From Arthrobacter_D sp015752045 (GTDB lineage: Bacteria > Actinomycetota > Actinomycetes > Actinomycetales > Micrococcaceae): a DNA stretch of 64,000 nucleotides. Made by a program: the position numbers and the translations under genes. The notes under the pieces were generated by a model. That model searched no databases. It was given only the letters and a program-made list of their open reading frames with translations, and was not told where the DNA came from. Shown here piece by piece: positions 1 through 8,517 of the stretch (within the stretch, counting starts at the first letter, position 1; each line of letters opens with the position of its first letter). The DNA lies in NCBI RefSeq assembly GCF_015752045.1, contig NZ_JADOUS010000009.1:62001-126000 (forward strand), written 5' to 3'.

Positions 1-2613
1 CTACCGCGTGCCCTGAGCCTGCGCCCGCAGGGACCGGAAGAGATGGTCGCGTTCCTCCACGACGATGCGGCGCAGCGCCGCCGGTGCGTCGCGGTTCGCG
101 TCCAGCCAGGCGTCGGTCCGCAGGACCACGGGGTGGTGTCCGGGCTCGCCGTCGAGGTCCTGGTGTCCCGGGTACAGGCCACGGACGATCCTGCTCGCCA
201 TCTCGATGCCCCGGGTCGCCCAGACACCGCGGAGGGCCTCGAAGTAGGGCTCCCGGTACGGATCCAGCAGGAGGTGCGAACCGAGCATGAAGCCCTCGAC
301 CGCGGCGCTGAGCAGTTCGTTCGAGAGCCGGTCGCCGTGGACCGCCTCATCCCACGTGGCCCGCTTGATGGCTGCGTCGGGGATCGCGGCGGAGGCGAGG
401 GTGAAGCCCACGCGGCCCGACGCCGTCGGGTCGGCGGTCCGCTCGGCCTCGAGTTCGCCGCCCCGGACGCGCTGCTGCGCGGCGAGTCCCTGCAGGAGGA
501 GCCAGCGCAGTTCGGCGTCGAGGCCGAGGCCGTCGATCCCCTCCTTGCCGTCGAGCACGGCGCGTACGACGTCGGCGGCGCGCCCGGCGCTGCGGGCCGC
601 GGACGCGAGCGCCCGGGCCCAGGCGAGCTGGAGGTCGGATCCCGCCGCGGCGGCACGCAGGCCGTCCGCCAGGAAGTCGCCGAGGCGGTCGCGGAGCGCC
701 GGGCGGTCTCCGGCGGGGGCGAAGCGTTCGATCGCGGTGCCGGCATTGGCCAGCAGGACCTGCAGCACACCCACGCCGCCCTCAGCGGGCGCCGCGAGCA
801 TCACGGCCGAGAGGTAGGAGCCGACCGGCAGGCGGGCGTCCCTCGTGCTGGACCACAAGGCGGTGAGGCACGTGGCCCGGGCCAGGGGGTCCTGCAGGCG
901 GTGGATCGAGGTCAGGAGCGTGGCGAGGGACCGCTCGTCGAAGGAGAGCTTCGCGTAGGTCAGGTCGTCGTCGTTGACCAGCAGGAGGTCGGGCTGGGCG
1001 GCACCGACGAGCACCGGCACGGCGGTCCGGGCGGCGTCGACCGTCACGGCCTCGGCGCGCGTGCGCACGAGCCGGCCCTCGGCGTCGAAGGAGTACAGGC
1101 CCACCCGGATGCGGTGCGGCCGGGGCTCGTCCAGGCCCGTCACCGGGTCCGTGGCGTCCTGGACGATGGTGACCCCGGTGAGGACGCCGTCGTCGGCGGT
1201 GACCTCGGCGGTGAGGGCGGGGACGCCGGAGGTCCGGAGCCAGGAGCGCGACCACGCGGCGAGGTCCTGGCCCGTCGCGACGGCCAGCACGTCGAGGAGG
1301 TCCGCGAGCGTCGTGTTCCCGTACTCGTGCTTCCGGAAGTACTGCCGTGCGGCGGTCGTGAAGTCCTCGCGGCCCACGAAGGCCACGAGCTGCTTGAGCA
1401 CGGAGGCGCCCTTCGCATAGGTGATGCCGTCGAAGTTCTGCTTGGCGGCCTCGAGGTCGGGGATGTCCGCGACGATCGGGTGGGTCGTCGGGAGCTGGTC
1501 CTGCACGTACGCCCACGACTTCCGGCGGTTCGCGAAGCTGACCCAGGAGGTGCTCCAGCGCGTCGCCTCCGCCACCGCGAGGGCGCCCATGTAGTCGGCG
1601 AACGACTCCTTGAGCCACAGGTCGTCCCACCAGGTCATCGTCACGAGGTCGCCGAACCACATGTGCGCCATCTCGTGCATGATCGTGTTGGCCCGTGCCT
1701 CGCGCTGGGCCTCCGTGGCCGCGGACCGGAAAACGTAGTTCTCGGTGAAGGTCACGAGCCCGGGGTTCTCCATCGCCCCGAGGTTGTACTCCGGGACGAA
1801 CGCCTGGTCGTACTTGCCGAAGGGGTAGGGGTAGTCGAACAGGTCGTGGAAGAAGTCCAGCCCGCGCCGGGTCGTGTCGAAGATCTCGGCGGCGTCGAAG
1901 GACGGGGCCAGTGACCGGCGGCAGTACAGGGCCAGTGGCACCTCGAGGCCCTCGCCGGCCGTGCCCGCCGCCCCGGTCCAGGAGTCTGCCTCCCGATGGT
2001 AGGGGCCCGCCAGCACGGTGGTGATGTAGGTGGAGATGCGCCGCGTGGGCGCGAAGGTCCAGCGGGCCGTCGAGGTGTCGGCCTCGTCGTCGAGCGGTCC
2101 GACGCCGGTCTCCGCGCCGTTGGAGGCGACCGTCCAGTCGGCGGGAGCGACGACGCTGACCGTGAAGGTGGCCTTCAGGTCCGGCTGCTCGAAGTTCGCG
2201 AAGACGCGGCGTGCGTCGGCGGGCTCGTACTGCGTGTACAGGTAGGTCTCGCCATCGGCGGGGTCCACGAAGCGGTGGAGTCCCTCACCGCTGGTGCTGT
2301 AGCGGGCCTGGCCGGTGACCGTCACGGTGTTGTGCACGGCGAGGTCGTGCAACAGCACGCGGGCGCCGTCGCCGGCCGCGGCGGGGTCGAGCACCTGACC
2401 GTTCACCTCGAGGCCGGTGACCTCCCCGATGAAGTCGAGGAACGTGGACGCCCCCGCCTCGCGGCAGGAGAACACCACGGTGCTCGTGGTGGTGTAGGTC
2501 CGCTCGGAGGCGTCCCGGGCCCGCGAGAGATCCAGGTGGACGGTATAGCTCTCGGTCTCCAGCAGTGCCGAGCGGGTAGCCGCCTCGTCCCGGGTCAGGT
2601 TCTCGTTCTCCAT
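1..2613 (-). CDS. pepN: Aminopeptidase N (M1 family zinc metallopeptidase)
   Basis: An 870-residue cytosolic aminopeptidase that removes N-terminal residues from peptides during protein turnover. The M1 exopeptidase signature GAMEN is near residue 280 and the zinc motif HEMAH is at 313-317, followed by the downstream glutamate in LKESFADY. Length fits the actinobacterial PepN class (about 850-870 residues). The start chosen is the ATG at 2611-2613 (protein begins MENENLTRDE); the reading frame stays open upstream but that part is low-complexity Arg/Ser sequence and is not coding. The stop codon lies exactly at the left edge, so the gene is complete. It is transcribed away from glgC's terminator hairpin and has no obvious operon partner in the window. 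Confidence 0.95.
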   Translation of the reverse strand: MENENLTRDEAATRSALLETESYTVHLDLSRARDASERTYTTTSTVVFSCREAGASTFLDFIGEVTGLEVNGQVLDPAAAGDGARVLLHDLAVHNTVTVTGQARYSTSGEGLHRFVDPADGETYLYTQYEPADARRVFANFEQPDLKATFTVSVVAPADWTVASNGAETGVGPLDDEADTSTARWTFAPTRRISTYITTVLAGPYHREADSWTGAAGTAGEGLEVPLALYCRRSLAPSFDAAEIFDTTRRGLDFFHDLFDYPYPFGKYDQAFVPEYNLGAMENPGLVTFTENYVFRSAATEAQREARANTIMHEMAHMWFGDLVTMTWWDDLWLKESFADYMGALAVAEATRWSTSWVSFANRRKSWAYVQDQLPTTHPIVADIPDLEAAKQNFDGITYAKGASVLKQLVAFVGREDFTTAARQYFRKHEYGNTTLADLLDVLAVATGQDLAAWSRSWLRTSGVPALTAEVTADDGVLTGVTIVQDATDPVTGLDEPRPHRIRVGLYSFDAEGRLVRTRAEAVTVDAARTAVPVLVGAAQPDLLLVNDDDLTYAKLSFDERSLATLLTSIHRLQDPLARATCLTALWSSTRDARLPVGSYLSAVMLAAPAEGGVGVLQVLLANAGTAIERFAPAGDRPALRDRLGDFLADGLRAAAAGSDLQLAWARALASAARSAGRAADVVRAVLDGKEGIDGLGLDAELRWLLLQGLAAQQRVRGGELEAERTADPTASGRVGFTLASAAIPDAAIKRATWDEAVHGDRLSNELLSAAVEGFMLGSHLLLDPYREPYFEALRGVWATRGIEMASRIVRGLYPGHQDLDGEPGHHPVVLRTDAWLDANRDAPAALRRIVVEERDHLFRSLRAQAQGTR

Positions 2614-2709
2614 CCGGCCATTCAACCACGCGTCCGCCGGCACCCTTCCCGGCGGATCGACGTCCCCGGACCCGGTCCGGACGGAGGGGATCGGACCCGC
2701 CCGGTACGC

Positions 2710-2741
2710 GGAGAGGCCCCGGCGCATGCCGGAGCCTCTCC
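2710..2741 (-). terminator. Hairpin terminator downstream of glgC
   Basis: Inverted repeat with 14-base arms, one mismatch and a GCAT loop, 23 bases past the glgC stop. No U-tract follows on the minus strand, as is common for terminators in high-GC actinobacteria. Confidence 0.6.
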
Positions 2742-2764
2742 GCACCTCAGGGGGGTCGGGGCGA

Positions 2765-4009
2765 TCAGTTCGGCGGGATGACCTGGCCCTTGCTGACGAT
2801 CGTGAGCCCCGAGTCGGTGACGGCGAAGCCGCGGCGGCGGTCGAGGTCCGCGTCGACGCCGATCGTCGCGCCGGCGGGGATCCGGACGTTCTTGTCGATG
2901 ATGGCCCGCCGCACCACGGCCCCCGGTCCGACATTGACCTTGTCGAGGAGCACGCAGCCCGTGACCTCCGCGGCCTCGTCGATGAACACGTCGGTCGCAA
3001 GGACGGAGGCGGTCACCGCGCCGCCGGAGACGACGACGCCGGCCGAGACGATCGAGTCGTGCGCCTCCCCGGAGCGGCCGGACGCGCTGCGGACGAACTT
3101 GGCCGGAGGCGAGACGCTCTGGCGGGTGTAGATGGGCCACTGCAGGTTGTACAGGTTGAACAGCGGCAAGGGGGAGATGAGGTCCATGTTGGCGTCGTAG
3201 TAGGAGTCCATGGTGCCGACGTCGCGCCAGTACTGGCGGTCGCGATCCGTGGAGCCCGGGATCTCGTTGGTCGTGAAGTCGTAGACCGCGGCGTCATTGC
3301 GTTCCACGAAGTAGGGGATGATGTCCCCGCCCATGTCGTGCTTGGTGTCCAGCCGCGCGGCGTCGTCCTCGAGTGCCTTCAGCAGGGCGTCGGTGGTGAA
3401 CACGTAGTTGCCCATGGAGGCGAGGAAGCTGTCGGGGTCATCCGGGAGGCCGGGAGTGCTCTTGGGCTTCTCGACGAACGCCGCGATGCGCCCGGGATCG
3501 TCCGGGTCCGTCTCGATCACGCCGAACTGGTCCACGAGGTTCATCGGCTGCCGGACGGCCGCGACGCTGACGGAAGCGCCGCTCTTCACGTGGGCGTCGA
3601 CCATCTGCTCGAAGTCCATGCGGTACACGTGGTCCGCACCGATGACGACGACGATGTCCGGCTGGGCGTCGTGGATGAGGTTCAGGGACTGGTAGATGGC
3701 ATTTGCGCTGCCCAGGAACCAGCTCTTGCCGCGGCGCTGCTGCGCCGGGACGGACGCGATGTAGTTCTGCAGCTGCGTGGACATCCGCCACGTCTCCGAG
3801 ATGTGCCGGTCCAGGCTGTGGGACTTGTACTGCGTCAGCACCACGATCTGGAGGTAGCCGGAATTGACCAGGTTCGACAGCGCGAAGTCGATGAGCCGGT
3901 AGCTGCCCGCGAACGGGACGGCCGGCTTGGCACGGTCCGCCGTGAGTGGCATGAGGCGCTTGCCTTCCCCACCTGCCAGGACCACGGCCAGTACTTTCTT
4001 CGGCGCCAC
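2765..4009 (-). CDS. glgC: Glucose-1-phosphate adenylyltransferase
   Basis: 414 residues. Makes ADP-glucose from glucose-1-phosphate and ATP, the committed step of bacterial glycogen synthesis. The N-terminus has the nucleotidyltransferase signature (VLAGGEGKRLMPLT) and then KPAVPFAG; the middle has the sugar-binding region with VEKPK and YFVERN; the C-terminus is a left-handed beta-helix with a hexapeptide-like pattern (NVRIPAGATIG). The start is GTG at 4007-4009. It is divergent from glgA, which uses the ADP-glucose; about 135 bases separate the two starts and must hold both promoters. Confidence 0.96.
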   Translation of the reverse strand: MAPKKVLAVVLAGGEGKRLMPLTADRAKPAVPFAGSYRLIDFALSNLVNSGYLQIVVLTQYKSHSLDRHISETWRMSTQLQNYIASVPAQQRRGKSWFLGSANAIYQSLNLIHDAQPDIVVVIGADHVYRMDFEQMVDAHVKSGASVSVAAVRQPMNLVDQFGVIETDPDDPGRIAAFVEKPKSTPGLPDDPDSFLASMGNYVFTTDALLKALEDDAARLDTKHDMGGDIIPYFVERNDAAVYDFTTNEIPGSTDRDRQYWRDVGTMDSYYDANMDLISPLPLFNLYNLQWPIYTRQSVSPPAKFVRSASGRSGEAHDSIVSAGVVVSGGAVTASVLATDVFIDEAAEVTGCVLLDKVNVGPGAVVRRAIIDKNVRIPAGATIGVDADLDRRRGFAVTDSGLTIVSKGQVIPPN

Positions 4010-4131
4010 TTGAGACCCCCCGCTCTTCGTTGAGTGTTTCTGCCTGCTCGATGGGTGGTCGATCAGCGTCGGTAAACACAGGCCGGAACCCTTCCGGTTT
4101 CTTCACACTAGAGGACTCGGACACACTGCAC

Positions 4132-4137
4132 TACGTT
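4132..4137 (+). promoter_or_regulatory. Putative -10 element of a leaderless glgA transcript
   Basis: TACGTT followed by six bases and then the glgA GTG. This spacing would start the mRNA at or next to the start codon. No Shine-Dalgarno sequence is visible. Confidence 0.4.
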
Positions 4138-4143
4138 GGGTGG

Positions 4144-5337
4144 GTGCGAGTAGACATTGTGACCAAGGAATTCCCGCCCGAGATCTATGGTGGCGCGGGG
4201 GTGCACGTGGCGGAGCTCAGCAGGGTCCTCGCGCCGCAGGTCGACCTCCGGGTCCACGCCTTCGGGGCGCCCCGGCCGGGGGAATACCACGGAGCCTCCG
4301 TGCTCTCCTACGGCGTGCCGGAGGGCCTCGCCGGAGCCAATCCGGCCGTCCAGACCCTGGGCACGGACCTGCAGATGCTGGACGCCATGGCGGGAGCGGA
4401 CCTCGTCCACTCCCACACCTGGTACGCCAACATGGCCGGGCACCTGGCGTCCCTCCTGCACGGCATCCCCCACGTCCTCAGCGCGCACAGCCTCGAGCCG
4501 CTGCGCCCCTGGAAGGCGGAGCAGCTGGGCGGCGGCTACGCGGTGTCCTCATGGGTGGAGAAGACGTCCTACGAGGCGGCGGCCGCCGTCATCGCCGTGT
4601 CCGCCGGCATGCGGGCGGACATCCTCCGCAGCTACCCCGACGTCGACCCCGGCAGGGTCCACGTGGTCCACAACGGGATCGACGTCGCCCAGTGGTCCCG
4701 CGACGAGGACGACGACGCCCTCCGCGCCCACGGCATCGACCCCGACCGCCCGAGCGTGGTGTTCGTGGGCCGCAACACGCGGCAGAAGGGCGTCCCCTAT
4801 CTGCTGCGCGCGGCGGCGCACCTGCCGGCCGATGTCCAGCTCGTCCTCTGCCTCGGAGCCGCGGACACGCCCGAACTGGCCGCCGAGACCGAGGTGCTCA
4901 TCTCGGAGCTGCGGGAGAAGCGGGGATCCGTGGTGCTCATCGAGAAGATGCTGCCGCGCCGGGAGGTCGTCCAGATCCTGAGCCACGCCACCGTCTTCGC
5001 CTGCCCGTCCATCTACGAGCCCCTCGGGATCGTGAACCTCGAGGCGATGGCCTGCGGCGCCGCCGTCGTCGCGTCGGCGACCGGCGGCATCCCGGAAGTG
5101 ATCGACGACGGCGTGACCGGCACCCTCGTGCCCCTCGAACAGGTACAGGACGGCACGGGGACGCCCCTGGATCCGGAGAAGTTCGTCCGGGACTTCGCCG
5201 CTGCGCTGAATGCCCTCGTGGGGGACCCTGCGCGGGCGTCGGCGATGGGTGCCGCTGGTCGGCAGCGCGCGGAACGGCACTTCGACTGGGGATCGATCGC
5301 GGAGACGACCCTCGGCGTGTACCGCAGCGTCCTCTGA
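4144..5337 (+). CDS. glgA: Glycogen synthase, actinobacterial GT4 type
   Basis: 397 residues, GT-B fold glycosyltransferase of the GT4 family. Uses ADP-glucose to extend alpha-1,4-glucan; mycobacterial relatives (GlgM) make maltose-1-phosphate instead, so the exact product is uncertain. N-terminal acceptor domain with EFPPEIYGGAGVHV; C-terminal donor domain with VGRNTRQKG and the E-x7-E motif region (YEPLGIVNLEAMACG). The start is GTG at 4144, giving MRVDIVTKEF; the frame is open further upstream but no family-like sequence precedes this point. Divergent partner of glgC. Confidence 0.9.
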   Translation: MRVDIVTKEFPPEIYGGAGVHVAELSRVLAPQVDLRVHAFGAPRPGEYHGASVLSYGVPEGLAGANPAVQTLGTDLQMLDAMAGADLVHSHTWYANMAGHLASLLHGIPHVLSAHSLEPLRPWKAEQLGGGYAVSSWVEKTSYEAAAAVIAVSAGMRADILRSYPDVDPGRVHVVHNGIDVAQWSRDEDDDALRAHGIDPDRPSVVFVGRNTRQKGVPYLLRAAAHLPADVQLVLCLGAADTPELAAETEVLISELREKRGSVVLIEKMLPRREVVQILSHATVFACPSIYEPLGIVNLEAMACGAAVVASATGGIPEVIDDGVTGTLVPLEQVQDGTGTPLDPEKFVRDFAAALNALVGDPARASAMGAAGRQRAERHFDWGSIAETTLGVYRSVL

Positions 5338-5496
5338 CCCCCCATCCGCCCGGCTCGGACGGCCCCCGAGGGAGCGGAGACCCTGGCGGTCTGAACCTCG
5401 TCTCCCATCTCCTCGGGCATGTCACCGGCTGACACCCGCCCCCGGCTGACACGCCGGCGTCGTCGCCTGATCCGGGCTTCCGCATCGTCGCGGACG

Positions 5497-5525
5497 TTGA
5501 TATGATGAATACATCATTCAATCAA
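5497..5525. promoter_or_regulatory. Palindromic operator/promoter of the ArsR-SulP operon
   Basis: Nested dyad: ATGATG-AATA-CATCAT (5502-5517) inside TTGAT...ATCAA (5497-5501 and 5521-5525). A -10-like TATGAT (5501-5506) lies inside it, so binding would block transcription. The AT-rich dyad with a short centre resembles ArsR/SmtB operators. It ends 18 bases before the TTG start of the repressor gene, which suggests autoregulation. Confidence 0.55.
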
Positions 5526-5543
5526 GTAACGGAGGGTCCGACG

Positions 5544-5954
5544 TTGTCAGACCAGAAGCCGGGCACCCAGGACTTCGCAGATTTCCGCGCGCCCCTCTAT
5601 GAGGTGAAGGCGAACCTCTTCAAGGGGCTGGCGCACCCTGTCCGGATCCGCGTGCTGGAGTTGCTGTCTGCAGCACCGGAGGTCTCGGTGTCGGACCTGC
5701 TGCTGGCGACGGGCCTTGAGGCATCCCATCTGTCGCAGCATCTGTCGGTACTGCGCCGGTATCACCTGGTGACGTCGGAGCGCCGAGGACTCCAGCAGTT
5801 CTACACCCTGGCCACGCCGCGGGTGGCGGAACTGCTGGCCGTCGCGCGGGGACTCCTCGAGGAGGTCCCGCACGCCACGAGGGAGAACCTGGAGTACTCG
5901 GCCCTGACCAGGGCGTCGATCATGACTCCGACGGGTGATGACCGCACTCCATGA
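5544..5954 (+). CDS. ArsR/SmtB-family transcriptional regulator, cysteine-free
   Basis: 136 residues, winged-helix DNA-binding repressor. The core is LAHPVRIRVLELL, then the recognition helix in LEASHLSQHLSVLRRYHLV, then the wing (SERRGLQQFYTL). The start is taken as TTG at 5544 because GGAGGG sits seven bases upstream (5531-5536); an in-frame ATG at 5502 lies inside the palindrome and has no ribosome site. The protein has no cysteine, so it lacks the usual thiolate metal site (ELCVCD); the inducer is unknown. Its stop overlaps the start of the SulP gene (ATGA), so the two are translationally coupled and it probably represses this operon. Confidence 0.85.
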   Translation: MSDQKPGTQDFADFRAPLYEVKANLFKGLAHPVRIRVLELLSAAPEVSVSDLLLATGLEASHLSQHLSVLRRYHLVTSERRGLQQFYTLATPRVAELLAVARGLLEEVPHATRENLEYSALTRASIMTPTGDDRTP

Positions 5955-7660
5955 GGGTGCTCTCGAACATCCGCCCCCTGCTGCCCGGGCTGCGTGACTA
6001 TGCGCAGGCACCGCGGACCTGGAAGGGAGACCTGATCGCGGGTCTCACGGTGGGCATCGTCGCCCTGCCGCTGGCGCTGGCGTTCGGGGTCAGCTCCGGG
6101 GCCGGAGCTGCCAGTGGGCTGATCACCGCTGTGGTCGCGGGCCTGGTCGCGGCGGTGTTCGGCGGCTCCAATGTCCAGGTATCCGGGCCCACGGGCGCGA
6201 TGGTCGTCGTGCTGGGCCCGGTGATCGCCGTTCACGGTCCGGGCGCGCTGGCCGTGGTGAGCGTGCTGGCCGGGCTGATGGTCGTGGTCGCAGGGATCCT
6301 GAAGCTGGGCCGGGTCGTGGCATTCCTCCCGTGGCCGGTGATCGAAGGATTCACCCTCGGCATCGCGGTCATCATCTTCCTGCAGCAGGTGCCCTCCGCG
6401 TTCGGCGTGGATCCCGGGCCCAGCAGCAATGCCGCGGTATCCGCGGTCCAGGCGCTCGGTACGACGTCGTTCGTCGGACTCCTCGCGCCCGTGGCTCTCG
6501 TCGCCGTCGTCGCACTGATCATGATCCTTGCTCCCAGGGTCCATCCCCAGATCCCCGGATCGATCATCGCCATCGTCGTGGCGAGCGTCGTGGCCGAGGT
6601 CGCCGACCTGCCGGTGGCCCGGATCGGGGCGCTGCCCGACTCCCTGCCGGCGCCGACCGCACCGGGCCTGACCTGGGACCTGATCCTCACCCTTGCCGGA
6701 CCGGCTGCGACCATCGCCGCCCTGGCGGCCATCGAATCGCTGCTCTCGGCACGGGTCGCCGCCTCCATCTCGGACACCGGCCCCTATGACCCCGACCGTG
6801 AGCTGTTCGGCCAGGGCCTGGCGTCGGTGGCCTCCGGTTTCTTCGGCGGGATGCCCGCCACGGGCGCCATCGCGCGCACCGCGGTGAATGTCCGTTCGGG
6901 AGGGCGGACCCGACTTGCAGCCATCACGCACGCCCTGGTCCTGCTCGCGGTCGTCTACCTCGCCACCGGTCCGGTCTCGCGCATTCCCCTGGCAGCGCTG
7001 GCGGGCGTACTGATGGTCACCGCGGCACGCATGGTGTCCGTTAACACCCTGCGCAGCGTCATCGGCTCGACCCGCGCCGACACCGTGGTGTTCTTCGTGA
7101 CAGCGGTGATCACCGTGTCCCTGGACCTGATCCAGGCGGTGGAGATCGGCATCGTGATGGCCGCCTTCTTCGCCCTGCGCAATCTGGTGAGATCCAGCGG
7201 AGTCCACCGGGAAGCCATCCCGGGGCCGGCCCAGGACGGAGACGCCCACATAGCCGTCTTCCGCCTCGACGGGGCCCTGTTCTTCGCCGCCGCGGAACGG
7301 GTGCTGGAGCGGGTCAACGAGATCCGCGACGTGGACGTCGTGATCATCCGCATGTCCCAGCTGCAGGCGCTGGATGCGACCGGCGCCCGGGTCATCACGG
7401 ACATCGTCACCGCCCTCGAGCGCCGCGGCATCACCGTGCTGATCAAGGGTATCCAGGACCGCCACCTCCGCCTCGTCACCCGAGTCGGGGTGCTCGAGTC
7501 CCTGCGCCACCACAAGCACCTGTTCGCCGAGCTGGACCCGGCGGTGGAGCACGCCCGCAGCCATGTCGCCCGCAGCCGTGCCGCGCGGATCACGGCCCTC
7601 CCCGGCCAGGACCCCTCAGCGTTCACCCGCTCGGAACCGCACCCGGGATCGCCGTCATGA
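5951..7660 (+). CDS. SulP-family anion transporter with STAS domain
   Basis: 569 residues. N-terminal SulP membrane domain (residues about 20-400, roughly 12-14 hydrophobic segments; signatures IAGLTVGIVALPLALAFG and VSGPTGAM), then a cytoplasmic STAS domain (about 430-550) with the loop LQALDATGARV. Family members move sulfate, bicarbonate, C4-dicarboxylates or other anions by proton or sodium symport or by exchange; the substrate cannot be read from sequence. It overlaps arsR upstream and the methyltransferase downstream by four bases each (ATGA), so the three genes form one coupled unit under the palindrome at 5497-5525. Confidence 0.92.
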   Translation: MRVLSNIRPLLPGLRDYAQAPRTWKGDLIAGLTVGIVALPLALAFGVSSGAGAASGLITAVVAGLVAAVFGGSNVQVSGPTGAMVVVLGPVIAVHGPGALAVVSVLAGLMVVVAGILKLGRVVAFLPWPVIEGFTLGIAVIIFLQQVPSAFGVDPGPSSNAAVSAVQALGTTSFVGLLAPVALVAVVALIMILAPRVHPQIPGSIIAIVVASVVAEVADLPVARIGALPDSLPAPTAPGLTWDLILTLAGPAATIAALAAIESLLSARVAASISDTGPYDPDRELFGQGLASVASGFFGGMPATGAIARTAVNVRSGGRTRLAAITHALVLLAVVYLATGPVSRIPLAALAGVLMVTAARMVSVNTLRSVIGSTRADTVVFFVTAVITVSLDLIQAVEIGIVMAAFFALRNLVRSSGVHREAIPGPAQDGDAHIAVFRLDGALFFAAAERVLERVNEIRDVDVVIIRMSQLQALDATGARVITDIVTALERRGITVLIKGIQDRHLRLVTRVGVLESLRHHKHLFAELDPAVEHARSHVARSRAARITALPGQDPSAFTRSEPHPGSPS

Positions 7661-8439
7661 CCGCCACCGGGAGCACGCAGCCCGCGTGGAAGAACCCGGG
7701 GACACGACGTGTGGTCCCTGGACCCAGCGTGGAGGCCTGGGACCGCTGGTACCGGGAGGTCGACGCCGGGTGGGCCCCGGCCAGTCCCCGTGTCATCAGG
7801 GAACTCGAGAAGCTCCCGCCCGGACGCGCGCTGGACCTCGGCTGCGGGGACGGCCGGCACGCGGTGTGGCTCGCCGGAAGGAACTGGCGGGTGGAGGCAC
7901 TGGACTTCTCGGAGGAGGCGCTGCGCATAGGGCGCGAACGGGCCTCCGCCGAAGGCATCAGCGACGACCTCACGTGGACGAACGCCGACGCCCGTGACGC
8001 CGCTCCTGAACCGGAGAGCCTGGACCTGATCCTGGCCGCCTTCCTGGATGTCCCCGCACCCTCCATGGAACACGTCATCGCCCGGGCGGTGGCAGGCCTG
8101 GTCCCGGGCGGCCGGTTCCTGCTGGTCGGACATGAGACGCCACCGGGCCCGGCCGGCGCAGGGGCGCCCCGGGAGGACGCGGCGATGGTCAGCGCCAGAA
8201 GCGCCTGCCGATGGCTGTCCGAGGCCGGGCTCCTGATCGAGTCCTTCGGTACGTATCCCCGAGTCGTCCCCGGAGAGAGCTGGCCGGCCATCGATCACAT
8301 CGTCGTGGGGCGAGCACCTGACGGATCCCCGCGGCCTCCCGCGACGAGCACGCACGGCCCCGAGCGCGATCGGAGAATCCCGTCGGGCACGCCCACCACG
8401 CCAGGACTGCAGCCGACCGGTCGACGCACGAGCCGGTAG
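7657..8439 (+). CDS. Class I SAM-dependent methyltransferase
   Basis: 260 residues. The Rossmann methyltransferase motif I is clear (LDLGCGDGRHAVWLA, about residues 60-74), motif II acidic residue in VEALDFSEEAL, and a post-II region with LDLILAAFLDVP. General resemblance is to small-molecule or TehB-like methyltransferases, but the substrate is unknown. The C-terminal 40 residues are Pro/Arg-rich and likely disordered. Translationally coupled to the SulP gene by an ATGA overlap. Followed after 78 bases by icd. Confidence 0.8.
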   Translation: MTATGSTQPAWKNPGTRRVVPGPSVEAWDRWYREVDAGWAPASPRVIRELEKLPPGRALDLGCGDGRHAVWLAGRNWRVEALDFSEEALRIGRERASAEGISDDLTWTNADARDAAPEPESLDLILAAFLDVPAPSMEHVIARAVAGLVPGGRFLLVGHETPPGPAGAGAPREDAAMVSARSACRWLSEAGLLIESFGTYPRVVPGESWPAIDHIVVGRAPDGSPRPPATSTHGPERDRRIPSGTPTTPGLQPTGRRTSR

Positions 8440-8517
8440 CAGCAGCCGGTGAGGCACCGGCCCCGCCGCTCGGCAGGCCGGCCCGCCCACCATCACATCT
8501 ACGCCAGAGGACACAGC

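Noticed and set aside
5425..5452. Two CCGGCTGACAC direct repeats before arsR
   Set aside because: Only two copies with no link to the promoter or a known element; kept as a minor note, not a feature.
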